Source: Ruminococcoides sp052118065 (GTDB lineage: Bacteria; Bacillota; Clostridia; Oscillospirales; Acutalibacteraceae). Taken from it: a stretch of 64,000 nt of DNA. A program made the translations under genes and the position numbers. Below are positions 32,451 through 40,609 of the stretch, piece after piece (within the stretch, counting starts at the first letter, position 1; each line of letters starts with the position of its first letter). The stretch is from contig JBQKHY010000002.1 of NCBI GenBank assembly GCA_052118065.1, positions 62,001 to 126,000 on the forward strand, written 5' to 3'. The notes under the pieces were generated by a model that was not told the DNA's origin, ran no database searches, and worked only from the letters and a program-made list of their open reading frames with translations.

Positions 32451-32722
32451 TGATATTTTAAACAAGTTTAAAATATCAACCACTCCTTCAGTCATTCTTT
32501 AAAAGGTGAATTGCTTTGCAATTCACGAATGACAGCTCCCTCAGCGAGGGAGCCTTTGTCTTTACCATAATTTATACTAATTTATAAAGTCTGTACTATT
32601 TAAAAATTGCGTACTTATTTTAGATTTGTACAAACTATTTTGCCTCCCTCGCTGAGGGAGGTGGCTTTGCGTATGCAAAGACGGAAGGAGTGGTTGGAAT
32701 TGTAAATAAATTTACAATTCCA
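32451..32722. repeat. Modular palindromic element of six hairpins, about 272 bp
   Basis: Outer left hairpin TGATATTTTAAAC (32451-32463) / GTTTAAAATATCA (32466-32478), then ACCACTCCTTC, then GTGAATTGC (32506-32514) / GCAATTCAC (32518-32526) enclosed by GTCATTC/GAATGAC, then GCTCCCTC (32535-32542) / GAGGGAGC (32546-32553). After a 90-base spacer the mirror set follows: CCTCCCTC/GAGGGAGG (32643-32661), CTTTGC/GCAAAG (32665-32680), GAAGGAGTGGT, and TGGAATTGTAAA (32695-32706) / TTTACAATTCCA (32711-32722). Each stem is perfect although arm sequences differ between the halves. Confidence 0.75.
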
Positions 32723-32831
32723 TATTAGCTGAAACTATCAAATAGCACTACAAACCCTAATTTATCAATCTCACCTTTACCCACAGACAAAATTGAAAAA
32801 CCCTAATTTGACCGAAAAGCTAACACTAAAA

Positions 32832-33818
32832 TCAACCTAATTTTTCTGACAAGTCGGATTTGATTTCTTCTTCTAGGGTTGGGGTTTCTATATTGGTAGT
32901 GGAGTCATCAACGGAATTATTACTACCGTTATCATTCTTATTAGCCGGGAAAATATCTGCCACATCGTTTAGTGAAATGTATGCTTTAGGGTCAATGTTA
33001 TGTACAATGGTTTTCATTTTACCAACTTGAAAACGATTTACAACATAGTAAATCATAGTCTTTTTTGAGTCGGAATAATAACCCTTAGCATCAACAGTTG
33101 TGATACCATTTTCAAAGGTATCGGAAAGTGCTTTACACACTTCATTAGGCTTAGTTGTAATAATAAAAGCAGCCTTTGAACGGTCAAAACCTTCAATAAT
33201 AAAGTCAATGGTCTTTAGAGCAGCTGCATAGGTAACAATTGAATAAAGTGGTAACACCCAAGAGTTAATTACCAAACCACATATTATGTATAGAATAACA
33301 TTAAAAATCATTACAAATGTGCCGATAGAAAGGTTTAACTTCTTTGCAAATACAACTGCGATAATTTCCATACCGTCCATTGCACCACCAAATCTAAGTG
33401 CAAGACCACTGCCACAACCTGAAATTACACCACCGAATATAGCACATAAAAACAAATCTGTACCGGCTAGTGGTGATACAAGGCTAACATCAATAGGCAA
33501 AACATCGGTTATTAAGTAAGCAGAAACAGAATAAATAATAACGGTGTAAATTGAGTAAAAAGTGAAACTTGCACCTTCTCTTTTTAAGCCAAATAAAAAT
33601 ATAGGAATATTCAGCACAATAAGAATAAGTGATAGGCTACACCACTCAGGTGTTACTTGCGAAATCAACATTGATGTACCGGAAATACCACTGTCATATA
33701 GCTTAACCGGTGCTAAAAACAATGTAACACCAAAGGCGTTTATAATACCGGCTAAAGTTAGCACCAAAATATTTAGTGGCTTAACTTTTCTTATTCCATT
33801 AAGAATTTTGTTTGTCAT
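32832..33818 (-). CDS. YitT-family membrane protein
   Basis: A 328-residue membrane protein with about five or six hydrophobic segments in the first 210 residues (LNILVLTLAGIINAFGVTLF near 15-34; LFLCAIFGGVISGCGSGLAL near 121-140) and a C-terminal cytosolic DUF2179-like domain (about 215-295) that starts AAFIITTKPNEVCKALSD. This is the YitT/DUF161 family; transport function is suspected but not established. A hydrophilic, Asn/Asp/Ser-rich tail of about 35 residues follows and seems poorly conserved. It is the first gene left of the repeat island and is separated from sir2 by a terminator. Confidence 0.82.
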   Translation of the reverse strand: MTNKILNGIRKVKPLNILVLTLAGIINAFGVTLFLAPVKLYDSGISGTSMLISQVTPEWCSLSLILIVLNIPIFLFGLKREGASFTFYSIYTVIIYSVSAYLITDVLPIDVSLVSPLAGTDLFLCAIFGGVISGCGSGLALRFGGAMDGMEIIAVVFAKKLNLSIGTFVMIFNVILYIICGLVINSWVLPLYSIVTYAAALKTIDFIIEGFDRSKAAFIITTKPNEVCKALSDTFENGITTVDAKGYYSDSKKTMIYYVVNRFQVGKMKTIVHNIDPKAYISLNDVADIFPANKNDNGSNNSVDDSTTNIETPTLEEEIKSDLSEKLG

Positions 33819-33871
33819 ATAAATCTCCCTTTCTTTTCTCTTTCCAATAAAGTTTGTGAGGTTTATATATG

Positions 33872-33905
33872 AAATGCACCTTGCCTTTTTTCAAAGTGCA
33901 TTTGT
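33872..33905 (-). terminator. Terminator after the ldh-sirtuin unit
   Basis: AAATGCAC (33872-33879) / GTGCATTT (33896-33903), partly extended inward, followed on the minus strand by A/T-rich sequence. Confidence 0.65.
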
Positions 33906-33909
33906 TTTA

Positions 33910-34635
33910 TTAAATTTTAATTTGAGATAGAACTTCTCCCACTTTACCATGAATAACCAGGTCAGCTGTTTTGTCAGCTGATGTTTCACTAAGATTAATT
34001 AGTACAAGGTGGTTGCCCTTAAAATATCTGATAAAACTTGCTGCCGGATATACCACAAGGCTGGTACCTGCAATAATAAGTGTATCACAGTTAGAAATAG
34101 CATTTATGGCATTTGTTACAGTTTCATCATCAAGACGTTCTTCGTATAGCACAACATCAGGCTTTATGATTCCACCACACTTTGTACATTTAGGGATAAG
34201 GTCTTTACTGTTCTTAACAAATTCAGCATCATAAAATGTATGACACTTTGTACAGTAGTTTCTATGTATGCTACCGTGTAGCTCATAAACAGTATGACTG
34301 CCACCGGCTTGATGAAGTCCATCAATGTTCTGAGTTACAACGGCAGAAAGTTTTCCTTTTTCTTCTAACTTAGCAAGGAAAGTGTGTGCCTTGTTAGGTT
34401 TAGCATCTAGGCACATCATTTTGTCCTTGTAAAATCTGTAGAATTCTTCAGGTTTATATTGGAAAAATGTATGGCTGATAATTTGTTCAGGTGGGTATTT
34501 GTATTTTAAGTTGTACAACCCATCAACAGAACGAAAGTCAGGAATACCACTTTCTGTGCTAACACCTGCACCACCAAAGAAAACAATGTTATTACTGTTA
34601 TCAATTATTTCTTGTAATTTCTCAATATTTTCCAT
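33910..34635 (-). CDS. cobB: NAD-dependent protein deacylase, sirtuin (Sir2/CobB)
   Basis: Removes acetyl or other acyl groups from lysines while consuming NAD+. The 241-residue core sirtuin shows GAGVSTESGIPDFRS near residue 22-36, TQNIDGLHQAG near 102-112, the catalytic histidine in ELHGSIHRNYC near 118-128, and a zinc module of two CxxC pairs (CTKC near 128 and CTKC near 153). It lacks N- or C-terminal extensions. The gene starts 8 bases after the stop codon of ldh, so both are one transcript; this couples an NAD+-consuming regulator to an NADH-oxidising enzyme. Confidence 0.94.
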   Translation of the reverse strand: MENIEKLQEIIDNSNNIVFFGGAGVSTESGIPDFRSVDGLYNLKYKYPPEQIISHTFFQYKPEEFYRFYKDKMMCLDAKPNKAHTFLAKLEEKGKLSAVVTQNIDGLHQAGGSHTVYELHGSIHRNYCTKCHTFYDAEFVKNSKDLIPKCTKCGGIIKPDVVLYEERLDDETVTNAINAISNCDTLIIAGTSLVVYPAASFIRYFKGNHLVLINLSETSADKTADLVIHGKVGEVLSQIKI

Positions 34636-34643
34636 AATATCAC

Positions 34644-35582
34644 CTACAACTTAATACTTTTAAAGTAATCTCCAAGAACATCACAACTTTCTTGAAGTTT
34701 TTTCATTTCTGTATCAGTTAGTGAAAGTTCAATAAGTGACTTTACACCACTTTGATTTATTATAGCCGGAGTACCGGCATAAATTTTCTCTTGATTATAA
34801 CAACCATTTAAGCAACAAGAAACAGTGAGAACAGAATTTTCATTTTGCAAAATTGCCCTGCAAATCTGTACAATAGCCATACCGATTCCATAGTATGTTG
34901 CACCTTTTGCATCAATGATTTTGTATGCTGAGTTCCTAACTTCAGCTTCAATTCTCTCAATATCCCTTTTCTTAAAGGTGTTTGGATTATCCTGTAGTAC
35001 ATCATCAACTAATTTTGTGGATAACAGTGCCTGACTCCATGGTACAAACTCTGTGTCACCATGTTCACCCATAACATATGCGTGAACACTTCTGGGGTTA
35101 ATTCCAAAGTAATCACCAAGAAGGTATCTTAGCCTTGCTGAGTCAAGGGTTGTACCTGTACCAAAAACTCTAGACTTTGGAAAGCCTGAGATTTTTGCAG
35201 TAACCCTTGTCATAACATCAACAGGGTTTGTGGCAACTAAGAAAATCCCCTTAAAGCCACTTTCACATATAGGTGCAACAATTGACTTAAAAACTTCTGT
35301 GTTTTTCTTTAGTAACTCAGGTCGTTTTTCTCCACTTTTTTGTGGAGCACCGGCACAAATTACAACAATGTCTGCATTGCTACAATCAGTATATTCTCCT
35401 GAATAGATTTTCATTGAAGAACTTGAAAAGGCTAAGCCATGGTTTAAGTCCATAGCCTCACCGATTGCTCTTTCTTTGTTAATGTCAATAAGCACAAGCT
35501 CATCACACAAATTTTGGTTAAGGGAAGCATAAGCAAAGCTCATACCTACCATTCCTGTGCCAACCAGTACGATTTTTTTCAT
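34644..35582 (-). CDS. ldh: L-lactate dehydrogenase
   Basis: Reduces pyruvate to L-lactate with NADH, regenerating NAD+ in fermentation. The 312-residue protein starts with the Rossmann motif IVLVGTGMVGMSFAYA, has the substrate-loop GAPQKSGEKRPELLKKN near residue 82-98 where glutamine rather than arginine favours lactate over malate dehydrogenase, LRYLLGDYFGI near 152 and the catalytic-histidine motif VMGEHGDTEFVPWSQA near 178. The start follows AGGAAGATT. It is the first gene of a two-gene unit with the sirtuin. Confidence 0.92.
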   Translation of the reverse strand: MKKIVLVGTGMVGMSFAYASLNQNLCDELVLIDINKERAIGEAMDLNHGLAFSSSSMKIYSGEYTDCSNADIVVICAGAPQKSGEKRPELLKKNTEVFKSIVAPICESGFKGIFLVATNPVDVMTRVTAKISGFPKSRVFGTGTTLDSARLRYLLGDYFGINPRSVHAYVMGEHGDTEFVPWSQALLSTKLVDDVLQDNPNTFKKRDIERIEAEVRNSAYKIIDAKGATYYGIGMAIVQICRAILQNENSVLTVSCCLNGCYNQEKIYAGTPAIINQSGVKSLIELSLTDTEMKKLQESCDVLGDYFKSIKL

Positions 35583-35644
35583 ATTAATCTTCCTTTATAT
35601 AATAGCATAAATACTGAAAAAATTAAAGGTTTTAACTTTTATAA

Positions 35645-35673
35645 TTGATAATACCTAATATTAGTGGTATAAT
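35645..35673 (+). promoter_or_regulatory. Promoter of the ClC channel gene
   Basis: TTGATA (35645-35650), 17-base spacer, TATAAT (35668-35673), about 20 bases ahead of the TTG start codon. Confidence 0.78.
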
Positions 35674-35694
35674 TGTCCCATTGGAGATGGAAAT

Positions 35695-36963
35695 TTGAAA
35701 AAGTTTTTTTGGATAGCAAAAATGAAGATTATGCGTATTTTCTTATACGCCGGAGTTTTTGTTAAGTGGATTATCATAGCTTCCATCACCGGGGTTTTGG
35801 GTGGATTTATAGGAGTTGCTTTTAACAAAAGTATTTCCTATGTAACAGGTCTGCATCAACAGTATCCGGCACTTTTATTCTTAATGCCTGTGCTTGGTTT
35901 ACTGATTGTTTTAATGTATGACAAAGCAAAACTTTCAGGTGACGGTGGTACTAATTTAATATTACATTCAATCAGACACCTAAAAGGTGTACCTATTATT
36001 ATTGCACCTATGATTTTTATCAGTACAGTTCTTACTCACTTGGTTGGTGGTTCAGCCGGTAGAGAAGGTGCTGCACTTCAGCTTGGTGGCAGTATCGGTG
36101 CTCAGGTTGGTAGAATCTTTAGACTTAGTCAAAAGGATATGAATGTTGCCGTTATGTGTGGTATGGGTGCTTTATTCTCTGCACTTTTCGGTACACCACT
36201 AACTGCTGCTTTCTTTGCTATGGAAGTAATAGCCGTTGGTGTGCTTTATTACTCAGCATTTGTACCTTGTGTTGTATCAAGTCTTGTAGCCTATGCAATA
36301 AGCTACTTGTTCAAAGGTTTTACTTTGCCTTACAACCCACCGAAAGTACCACACCTTTCACTTATTTCAATGTTACAGACAGGTGGACTTGCAATTCTAT
36401 GTGCCTTTATTAGTATTCTTTTCTGTTTAATAATGAAATATACTAAGGAAGGATTAACCAAATTATTTAAAAACCCCTACATTAGAATGTTGTGTGGTGG
36501 TGTTATTTTTATAGCATTGGCTATGATTTTTGGTGATGAATATACAGGTCTTGGTGCAAAGACTATTGTAACGGCAGTAAATGAAGGTCATGCAAAGTAC
36601 TATGACTTTATTTTGAAAATGATTTTTACAGCAGTAACAATGGCTATCGGTTTTAAAGGTGGCGAGATTGTTCCTACTTTGTTTATCGGTTCAACCTTTG
36701 GTTGTGCTATTGGTGCACATTTAGGACTTGACCCTACATTTGGTGCAGCAGTTGGCATTGTGGCAGTATTCTGTGGTGTTGTAAACTGTCCTATTGCATC
36801 AATACTTTTAAGCATAGAGCTATTTGGTGGAGAAGGAACTGCCTTTTATGTTGTGGCAGTTTGTATTAGTTATATGCTTTCAGGCTACTACAGTATTTAT
36901 AGTAGTCAGAGATTTGCTTATAGTAAGCTTCGTGCAGAATATGTTAATATGAAAGCAAATTAG
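35695..36963 (+). CDS. ClC-family chloride channel/transporter
   Basis: A 422-residue membrane protein of the ClC fold moving chloride or fluoride. Selectivity-filter segments are visible: GDGGTNLILH near residue 83-92, GSAGREGAALQLGGSIGAQV near 121-140 with the gating glutamate, GALFSALFGTPLTAAFFAME near 157, and GFKGGEIVPTLFIGSTFGCA near 321. The GREGAA form replaces the usual GREGPT/GREGP. The start codon is TTG, with GGAGATGG at the right distance; an ATG nine codons later is an alternative. No CBS domains are present. A HAD gene follows after 23 bases. Confidence 0.88.
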   Translation: MKKFFWIAKMKIMRIFLYAGVFVKWIIIASITGVLGGFIGVAFNKSISYVTGLHQQYPALLFLMPVLGLLIVLMYDKAKLSGDGGTNLILHSIRHLKGVPIIIAPMIFISTVLTHLVGGSAGREGAALQLGGSIGAQVGRIFRLSQKDMNVAVMCGMGALFSALFGTPLTAAFFAMEVIAVGVLYYSAFVPCVVSSLVAYAISYLFKGFTLPYNPPKVPHLSLISMLQTGGLAILCAFISILFCLIMKYTKEGLTKLFKNPYIRMLCGGVIFIALAMIFGDEYTGLGAKTIVTAVNEGHAKYYDFILKMIFTAVTMAIGFKGGEIVPTLFIGSTFGCAIGAHLGLDPTFGAAVGIVAVFCGVVNCPIASILLSIELFGGEGTAFYVVAVCISYMLSGYYSIYSSQRFAYSKLRAEYVNMKAN

Positions 36964-36986
36964 TTTATGGAGAAGGAGAGAGATAG

Positions 36987-37715
36987 ATGATTAAAAATAT
37001 ATTCTTCGATTTAGATGGAACGATGCTTCCTATGGATATGAAAAAGTTTATGAAACTTTATTTTTCTTCAATGGCAGAGGCAGTATGCCCTTATATAGAA
37101 ATGAGTCCCGAAACATTACAAAAAGCATTACTTGGTGGTATGGAGGCTATGTACCAGAACCAAGGTGCTATGTCAAACAAAATGTGTTTTTGGAATAAGG
37201 TTGCAACAATGGTTGGATCTGAGATTATCAACGATATTCCTATGTTTAACGGCTACTATGAAAATGAATTTATCCTTACAAAAGAGGCTACAACAGTAAA
37301 CCCATATTCAAGAAAAATTGTTGATGAAGTTAGAAGAAAAGGTTATAACACCGTAATGGCAACAAACCCATTCTTCCCAAAAATCGCAACAGAAAGACGA
37401 GTAAAGTGGGCAGGTCTTGATAAAAATGATTTTTCTGTAATTACTACATATGAAAATTCAAAGTATTGTAAGCCAAACCCAAAGTACTTTATTGAAACTT
37501 GTGAAATGGCAAAATGTAAACCGGAAGAAACTTTGATGGTTGGTAATGATGTTAGGGAAGATATGGTATCTGCTACAGTAGGTATGGAAACATTCCTTGT
37601 TACCGATGACCTTATTAACAGAGATAATGTTGATATTAGTGGTTATAAGCAAGGTAGCCTAAAGGACTTTTACGAATATTGCTTACAGTTACCTGACTTA
37701 ACAGAAGAACAGTAA
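36987..37715 (+). CDS. HAD-superfamily hydrolase
   Basis: A 242-residue haloacid-dehalogenase phosphatase. Motif I is IFFDLDGTMLPMDM (about 5-18), a cap domain lies at about 20-95, motif II is in the VMATNPFFP region near 122, and the acid-binding end is MVGNDVREDMVSA near 178. TN in the motif II position followed by a KPNPKYF segment fits the family. Substrate unknown. It lies 23 bases from the ClC gene on the same strand and is followed by a strong hairpin, so the two may be one transcript. Preceded by GGAGAAGGAGAG. Confidence 0.85.
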   Translation: MIKNIFFDLDGTMLPMDMKKFMKLYFSSMAEAVCPYIEMSPETLQKALLGGMEAMYQNQGAMSNKMCFWNKVATMVGSEIINDIPMFNGYYENEFILTKEATTVNPYSRKIVDEVRRKGYNTVMATNPFFPKIATERRVKWAGLDKNDFSVITTYENSKYCKPNPKYFIETCEMAKCKPEETLMVGNDVREDMVSATVGMETFLVTDDLINRDNVDISGYKQGSLKDFYEYCLQLPDLTEEQ

Positions 37716-37736
37716 AAATATAATTAGTATAAAAAT

Positions 37737-37766
37737 AAGGGTTGCACTTCTGTGCAACCCTTTTAG
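37737..37766. terminator. Bidirectional terminator between HAD and nadE genes
   Basis: Perfect 11-bp stem AAGGGTTGCAC (37737-37747) / GTGCAACCCTT (37752-37762) with loop TTCT; T run on the right, A-rich on the left. Confidence 0.92.
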
Positions 37767-37784
37767 TATGCTTATTATTCTAAA

Positions 37785-39713
37785 TTATAAACTTTCAACC
37801 TCATCAAGCCATAGCTTTGCACTTGAGTCTGTTGGCATACGCCAATCACCTCTTGGAGAAAGGCAAACTGAACCAACCTTTACACAGTCAGGTAGGCAAC
37901 TTCTCTTGAATTGCTGAGTGAAGAATCTATGATAGAATGTTTTTAACCATTTTTTTATTGTGTCCTTGTTAAATTCACCGTCAAAAGCAGTAACTGCAAG
38001 TGAATAAATCTTCTTTGGTCTAAAGCCAAAACGAAGAACATAGTATAAGAAAAAGTCATGTAATAAATATGGACCAACCTTTTCTTCTGTTTTCTGAGCG
38101 ATTTTACCGTCTTTAGTAGGAGGCAAAAGTTCCGGAGAAATCGGTGTGTCAATAATATCTTCAAGAGTAGCTGTGCTGTCTTTAAAGATATTGTTCTTTG
38201 CTACTGCATCAATCATCCATTTAATAAGTGTTTTAGGAATTGATGCATTAACACCGTACATTGACATATGGTCGGCATTGTATGTGCACCAACCAAGTGC
38301 AAGTTCAGAAAGGTCACCTGTACCTACAACAATACCACCAACCTTGTTGGCAACATCCATTAGAACTTGAGTTCTTTCTCTGGCTTGTACATTTTCATAA
38401 GTAATATCATGTACTTCTTCATTGTGACCAATATCCTTCATATGCTGACGACAACTGTCTGCAATAGGAATTTCCATTGTAGTAATGCCTAGTGTTCTCA
38501 TTAGGTCAAGGGAATTGTTGTATGTTCTGTCTGTTGTACCGAAACAAGGCATTGTAACACCAACAACATCTGTCATAGGCTTACCCATTCTGCGACAAAC
38601 TTCACCACATACAAGTAGTGCTAAGGTAGAGTCAAGTCCACCGCTTACACCAACAACCATTTTGCCACCAATAACAGAAATTCTCTTTCTTAAGCCCTCA
38701 ACTTGCATTGAGAAAATTTCTAAGCATCTTTCAAGTTTTTTGCTGTTGTTTGACGGTACAAATGGTGTTTTGTCAATGTAGTACATTTCACCCTTAGTAA
38801 CAATCTCACTATCACTTAAATAATCCACATTTACTGTGTCAAATGTGGAAAACATATTGTTTGTGATACAGTCTTTATATGATTTATTCTTTAATCTGTC
38901 AAAACGAATTTTACCTAAATCTGTATCTGTAATCAGTAGGTAGTTGTTTTCGATGATTTCTTTGTTTTCCTTTAAGATAACACCATTTTCACAAATAAAT
39001 GAGTGACCACTGTAAATAAGGTCCTGGGTGCTTTCTCCTGAACCGGCTGAACAATATACATATGTTGCAATGTTGCTACCACTGTTTTGCTTAACCATTG
39101 AGTTTACATAATCTCTTTTGCCAATAAGTGCATTACTTGCTGATAGGTTTAGTATGATTTCGGCACCTGACATAGAAAGTACAGTTGATGGAGGAATAGG
39201 TGTCCATAGGTCTTCACAAATTTCTACACCGAATGTAAATCCCTTTGCATCAAATACATTTTGTGAGAATGGTACTTCTTCACCGTCAAAATTAATAAAA
39301 CTGTCCTCTGTGTCCATACTTGTACTGAACCATCTTTTTTCGTAAAACTCATTGTAGTTAGGTAAATAAGTCTTAGGTACAATACCGTAAACAGTACCAT
39401 TAGAAATTACAACGGCACAGTTGAAAAGTTGATTTTTGTGTTTAATAGGAGCACCTACAACAAAGATGCCTTTTAGTTTTTCTGACTTTTTCTTAATTTC
39501 AATTAGGCTTGAATATGTTTTGTCAAGTAATTCTTTCTGAAAGAAAAGGTCTTGACAAGTGTAACCTGTAATAGATAATTCAGGAAAAACAGTAATATCA
39601 ACATTTTCTTTACTTGACTTTTCCATCATTTTAATATGTTCTTCAGTATTCTTTGTAGTATCTGCTACAATAGTTTTAATTACGGCAGAGGCTACTCTTA
39701 CAAAATCGTTCAT
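37785..39713 (-). CDS. nadE: Glutamine-dependent NAD+ synthetase
   Basis: Last step of NAD+ synthesis, with ammonia supplied from glutamine. The 642-residue protein has an N-terminal nitrilase-type glutaminase domain (about 1-285; glutamate in FPELSITGY near 46, lysine in VPKTYLPNYNEFYEKR near 114, cysteine in FGVEICEDLW near 171) and a C-terminal synthetase domain with the ATP P-loop GVSGGLDSTLALLV near 357 and VGTGDLSELALGWCTYNADH near 467. This is the long two-domain form. Promoter at 39751-39779. It may relate functionally to the nearby NAD-using ldh-sirtuin pair, though not in one operon. Confidence 0.95.
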   Translation of the reverse strand: MNDFVRVASAVIKTIVADTTKNTEEHIKMMEKSSKENVDITVFPELSITGYTCQDLFFQKELLDKTYSSLIEIKKKSEKLKGIFVVGAPIKHKNQLFNCAVVISNGTVYGIVPKTYLPNYNEFYEKRWFSTSMDTEDSFINFDGEEVPFSQNVFDAKGFTFGVEICEDLWTPIPPSTVLSMSGAEIILNLSASNALIGKRDYVNSMVKQNSGSNIATYVYCSAGSGESTQDLIYSGHSFICENGVILKENKEIIENNYLLITDTDLGKIRFDRLKNKSYKDCITNNMFSTFDTVNVDYLSDSEIVTKGEMYYIDKTPFVPSNNSKKLERCLEIFSMQVEGLRKRISVIGGKMVVGVSGGLDSTLALLVCGEVCRRMGKPMTDVVGVTMPCFGTTDRTYNNSLDLMRTLGITTMEIPIADSCRQHMKDIGHNEEVHDITYENVQARERTQVLMDVANKVGGIVVGTGDLSELALGWCTYNADHMSMYGVNASIPKTLIKWMIDAVAKNNIFKDSTATLEDIIDTPISPELLPPTKDGKIAQKTEEKVGPYLLHDFFLYYVLRFGFRPKKIYSLAVTAFDGEFNKDTIKKWLKTFYHRFFTQQFKRSCLPDCVKVGSVCLSPRGDWRMPTDSSAKLWLDEVESL

Positions 39714-39750
39714 AATAAACCTCGTAATGTTTTACTAATATTATAAGCAT

Positions 39751-39779
39751 ATTTTATTAGTTTTATAGGTTGTTGTCAA
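39751..39779 (-). promoter_or_regulatory. nadE promoter
   Basis: Minus-strand TTGACA (39774-39779), 17-base spacer, TAAAAT (39751-39756). The -35 box touches the T tract of the upstream lipoprotein terminator. Confidence 0.75.
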
Positions 39780-39806
39780 TAAAAAAGGGCAAGTAAAAAC
39801 TTGCCC
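39779..39806 (-). terminator. Terminator after the lipoprotein gene
   Basis: Perfect stem GGGCAAGT (39787-39794) / ACTTGCCC (39799-39806) with loop AAAA and, on the minus strand, TTTTTTA. Confidence 0.9.
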
Positions 39807-39814
39807 TAGTGTTT

Positions 39815-40399
39815 TTATCTGTATTGTGCCAGTAGGTTTTTGTTGTAGTTGTCATCTGCACTAAAGAGTGATTCAACAGTTGTTTCTGAAGTGTATCTTG
39901 GCACATACCATGACTGACTTTCATAATAAGCCTGAATACTCTTTGTTTTGAATATGTAACCATAACTTGCATAAATGTCATTAATTTTGTTCTGAATTTC
40001 TGTCTTAGACATTTTACTAACTTCACTTGCAGTTAGTCGGTTACTGCTTGGTGCAACATATTTTGTTGTTGGAGCAACATACTGTGTAGTAGGTGCAACA
40101 TACTGTGTTGTTGGAGCAACATACTGAGTTGTAGGTGCTACATACTGAGTAGTAGGAGCAACATACTTAGTTGTTGGCTGTGTATAAGGTTTAGTTGTTT
40201 TCTTAGTAGTTGATGGCTTTGTTGTAGCCTTTGTAGATGAGGTTGCCTTAAAGCTAAATGATACAGACTGAGAAACTGTTACAGTAGGTTCTTTTGGTTC
40301 GCTGCTTGAGCTGCTGTTATTATCTGTACTACAACCTGCAAATACTAGTAGTGCAGAGGATAAAGTCACAATAGATAAAATAGTTAAAAACTTTTTCAA
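39815..40399 (-). CDS. Lipoprotein with tandem APTTQYV repeats and YARHG-like domain
   Basis: A 194-residue exported lipoprotein. The signal peptide ends in the lipobox LVFAGC (about residues 17-22), followed by a Ser-rich stretch, a Thr/Lys-rich linker, and six units of the heptapeptide APTTQYV-type (about residues 75-117). The C-terminal 60 residues resemble the extracellular YARHG domain (INDIYASYGYIFKTKSIQAY and SWYVPRY). The repeats probably form an extended stalk lifting this domain through the wall. The start codon is TTG with AAGGAGG upstream. Function unknown; it lies alone between nadE and trkA. Confidence 0.78.
   Translation of the reverse strand: MKKFLTILSIVTLSSALLVFAGCSTDNNSSSSSEPKEPTVTVSQSVSFSFKATSSTKATTKPSTTKKTTKPYTQPTTKYVAPTTQYVAPTTQYVAPTTQYVAPTTQYVAPTTKYVAPSSNRLTASEVSKMSKTEIQNKINDIYASYGYIFKTKSIQAYYESQSWYVPRYTSETTVESLFSADDNYNKNLLAQYR
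40050..40175 (-). repeat. Six tandem 21-bp repeats in the lipoprotein gene
   Basis: Units start at 40050, 40071, 40092, 40113, 40134 and 40155, each GG(T/A)GC(A/T)ACATACT(G)-like with small changes. Odd and even units differ alternately (GGT then GGA; GTTGTT then GTAGTA), pointing to growth by duplication of a 42-bp pair. Confidence 0.88.
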
Positions 40400-40537
40400 A
40401 ATTAATATACCTCCTTAATAGTACATATTTAACTTTACTTTAACAAATAAAATAGATTAAGTCAATAAAAAAGCGACAATTGTAGAAAATGTTCCAAAAC
40501 TGTAATAATTTTTCTGTTATATTGGGACTTTTTAGGT

Positions 40538-40565
40538 TTGATTTTTTGTTTCATAGTGATATAAT
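40538..40565 (+). promoter_or_regulatory. trkA-trkH promoter
   Basis: TTGATT (40538-40543), 16-base spacer, TATAAT (40560-40565), 44 bases ahead of trkA. Confidence 0.65.
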
Positions 40566-40609
40566 AACGCTGATATATTATAAATTACAAATTACAGGGG
40601 TATTGTGTA

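Larger units (their letters stand above)
31744..32831. other. Gene-free 1.09-kb repeat island
   Basis: No convincing reading frame on either strand. It contains, in order, the fba terminator, an inverted repeat carrying two TTTTCCACA-like half sites (32063-32090), a long imperfect palindrome resembling a miniature transposable element (32233-32394), and a second modular palindromic element made of six hairpins (32451-32722). The remaining parts (31810-32060, 32100-32230 and 32725-32831) are AT-rich and I see nothing in them. Confidence 0.8.

Noticed and set aside
32233..32722. Remnant of an insertion sequence with a transposase
   Set aside because: No reading frame with transposase motifs is present on either strand; the region is only palindromic repeats.
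35016..35024. Exact TGTGGATAA (reverse DnaA box) in ldh
   Set aside because: Single occurrence inside a reading frame without neighbours; not treated as a regulatory site.
38847..38855. TGTGGAAAA within nadE as a sixth member of the 13-mer set
   Set aside because: It matches the 9-base core only, continues as CATATTG rather than CTT, and lies inside coding sequence.
40050..40175. CRISPR-like array
   Set aside because: The 21-bp units are contiguous with no spacers and encode an in-frame heptapeptide repeat in a lipoprotein.
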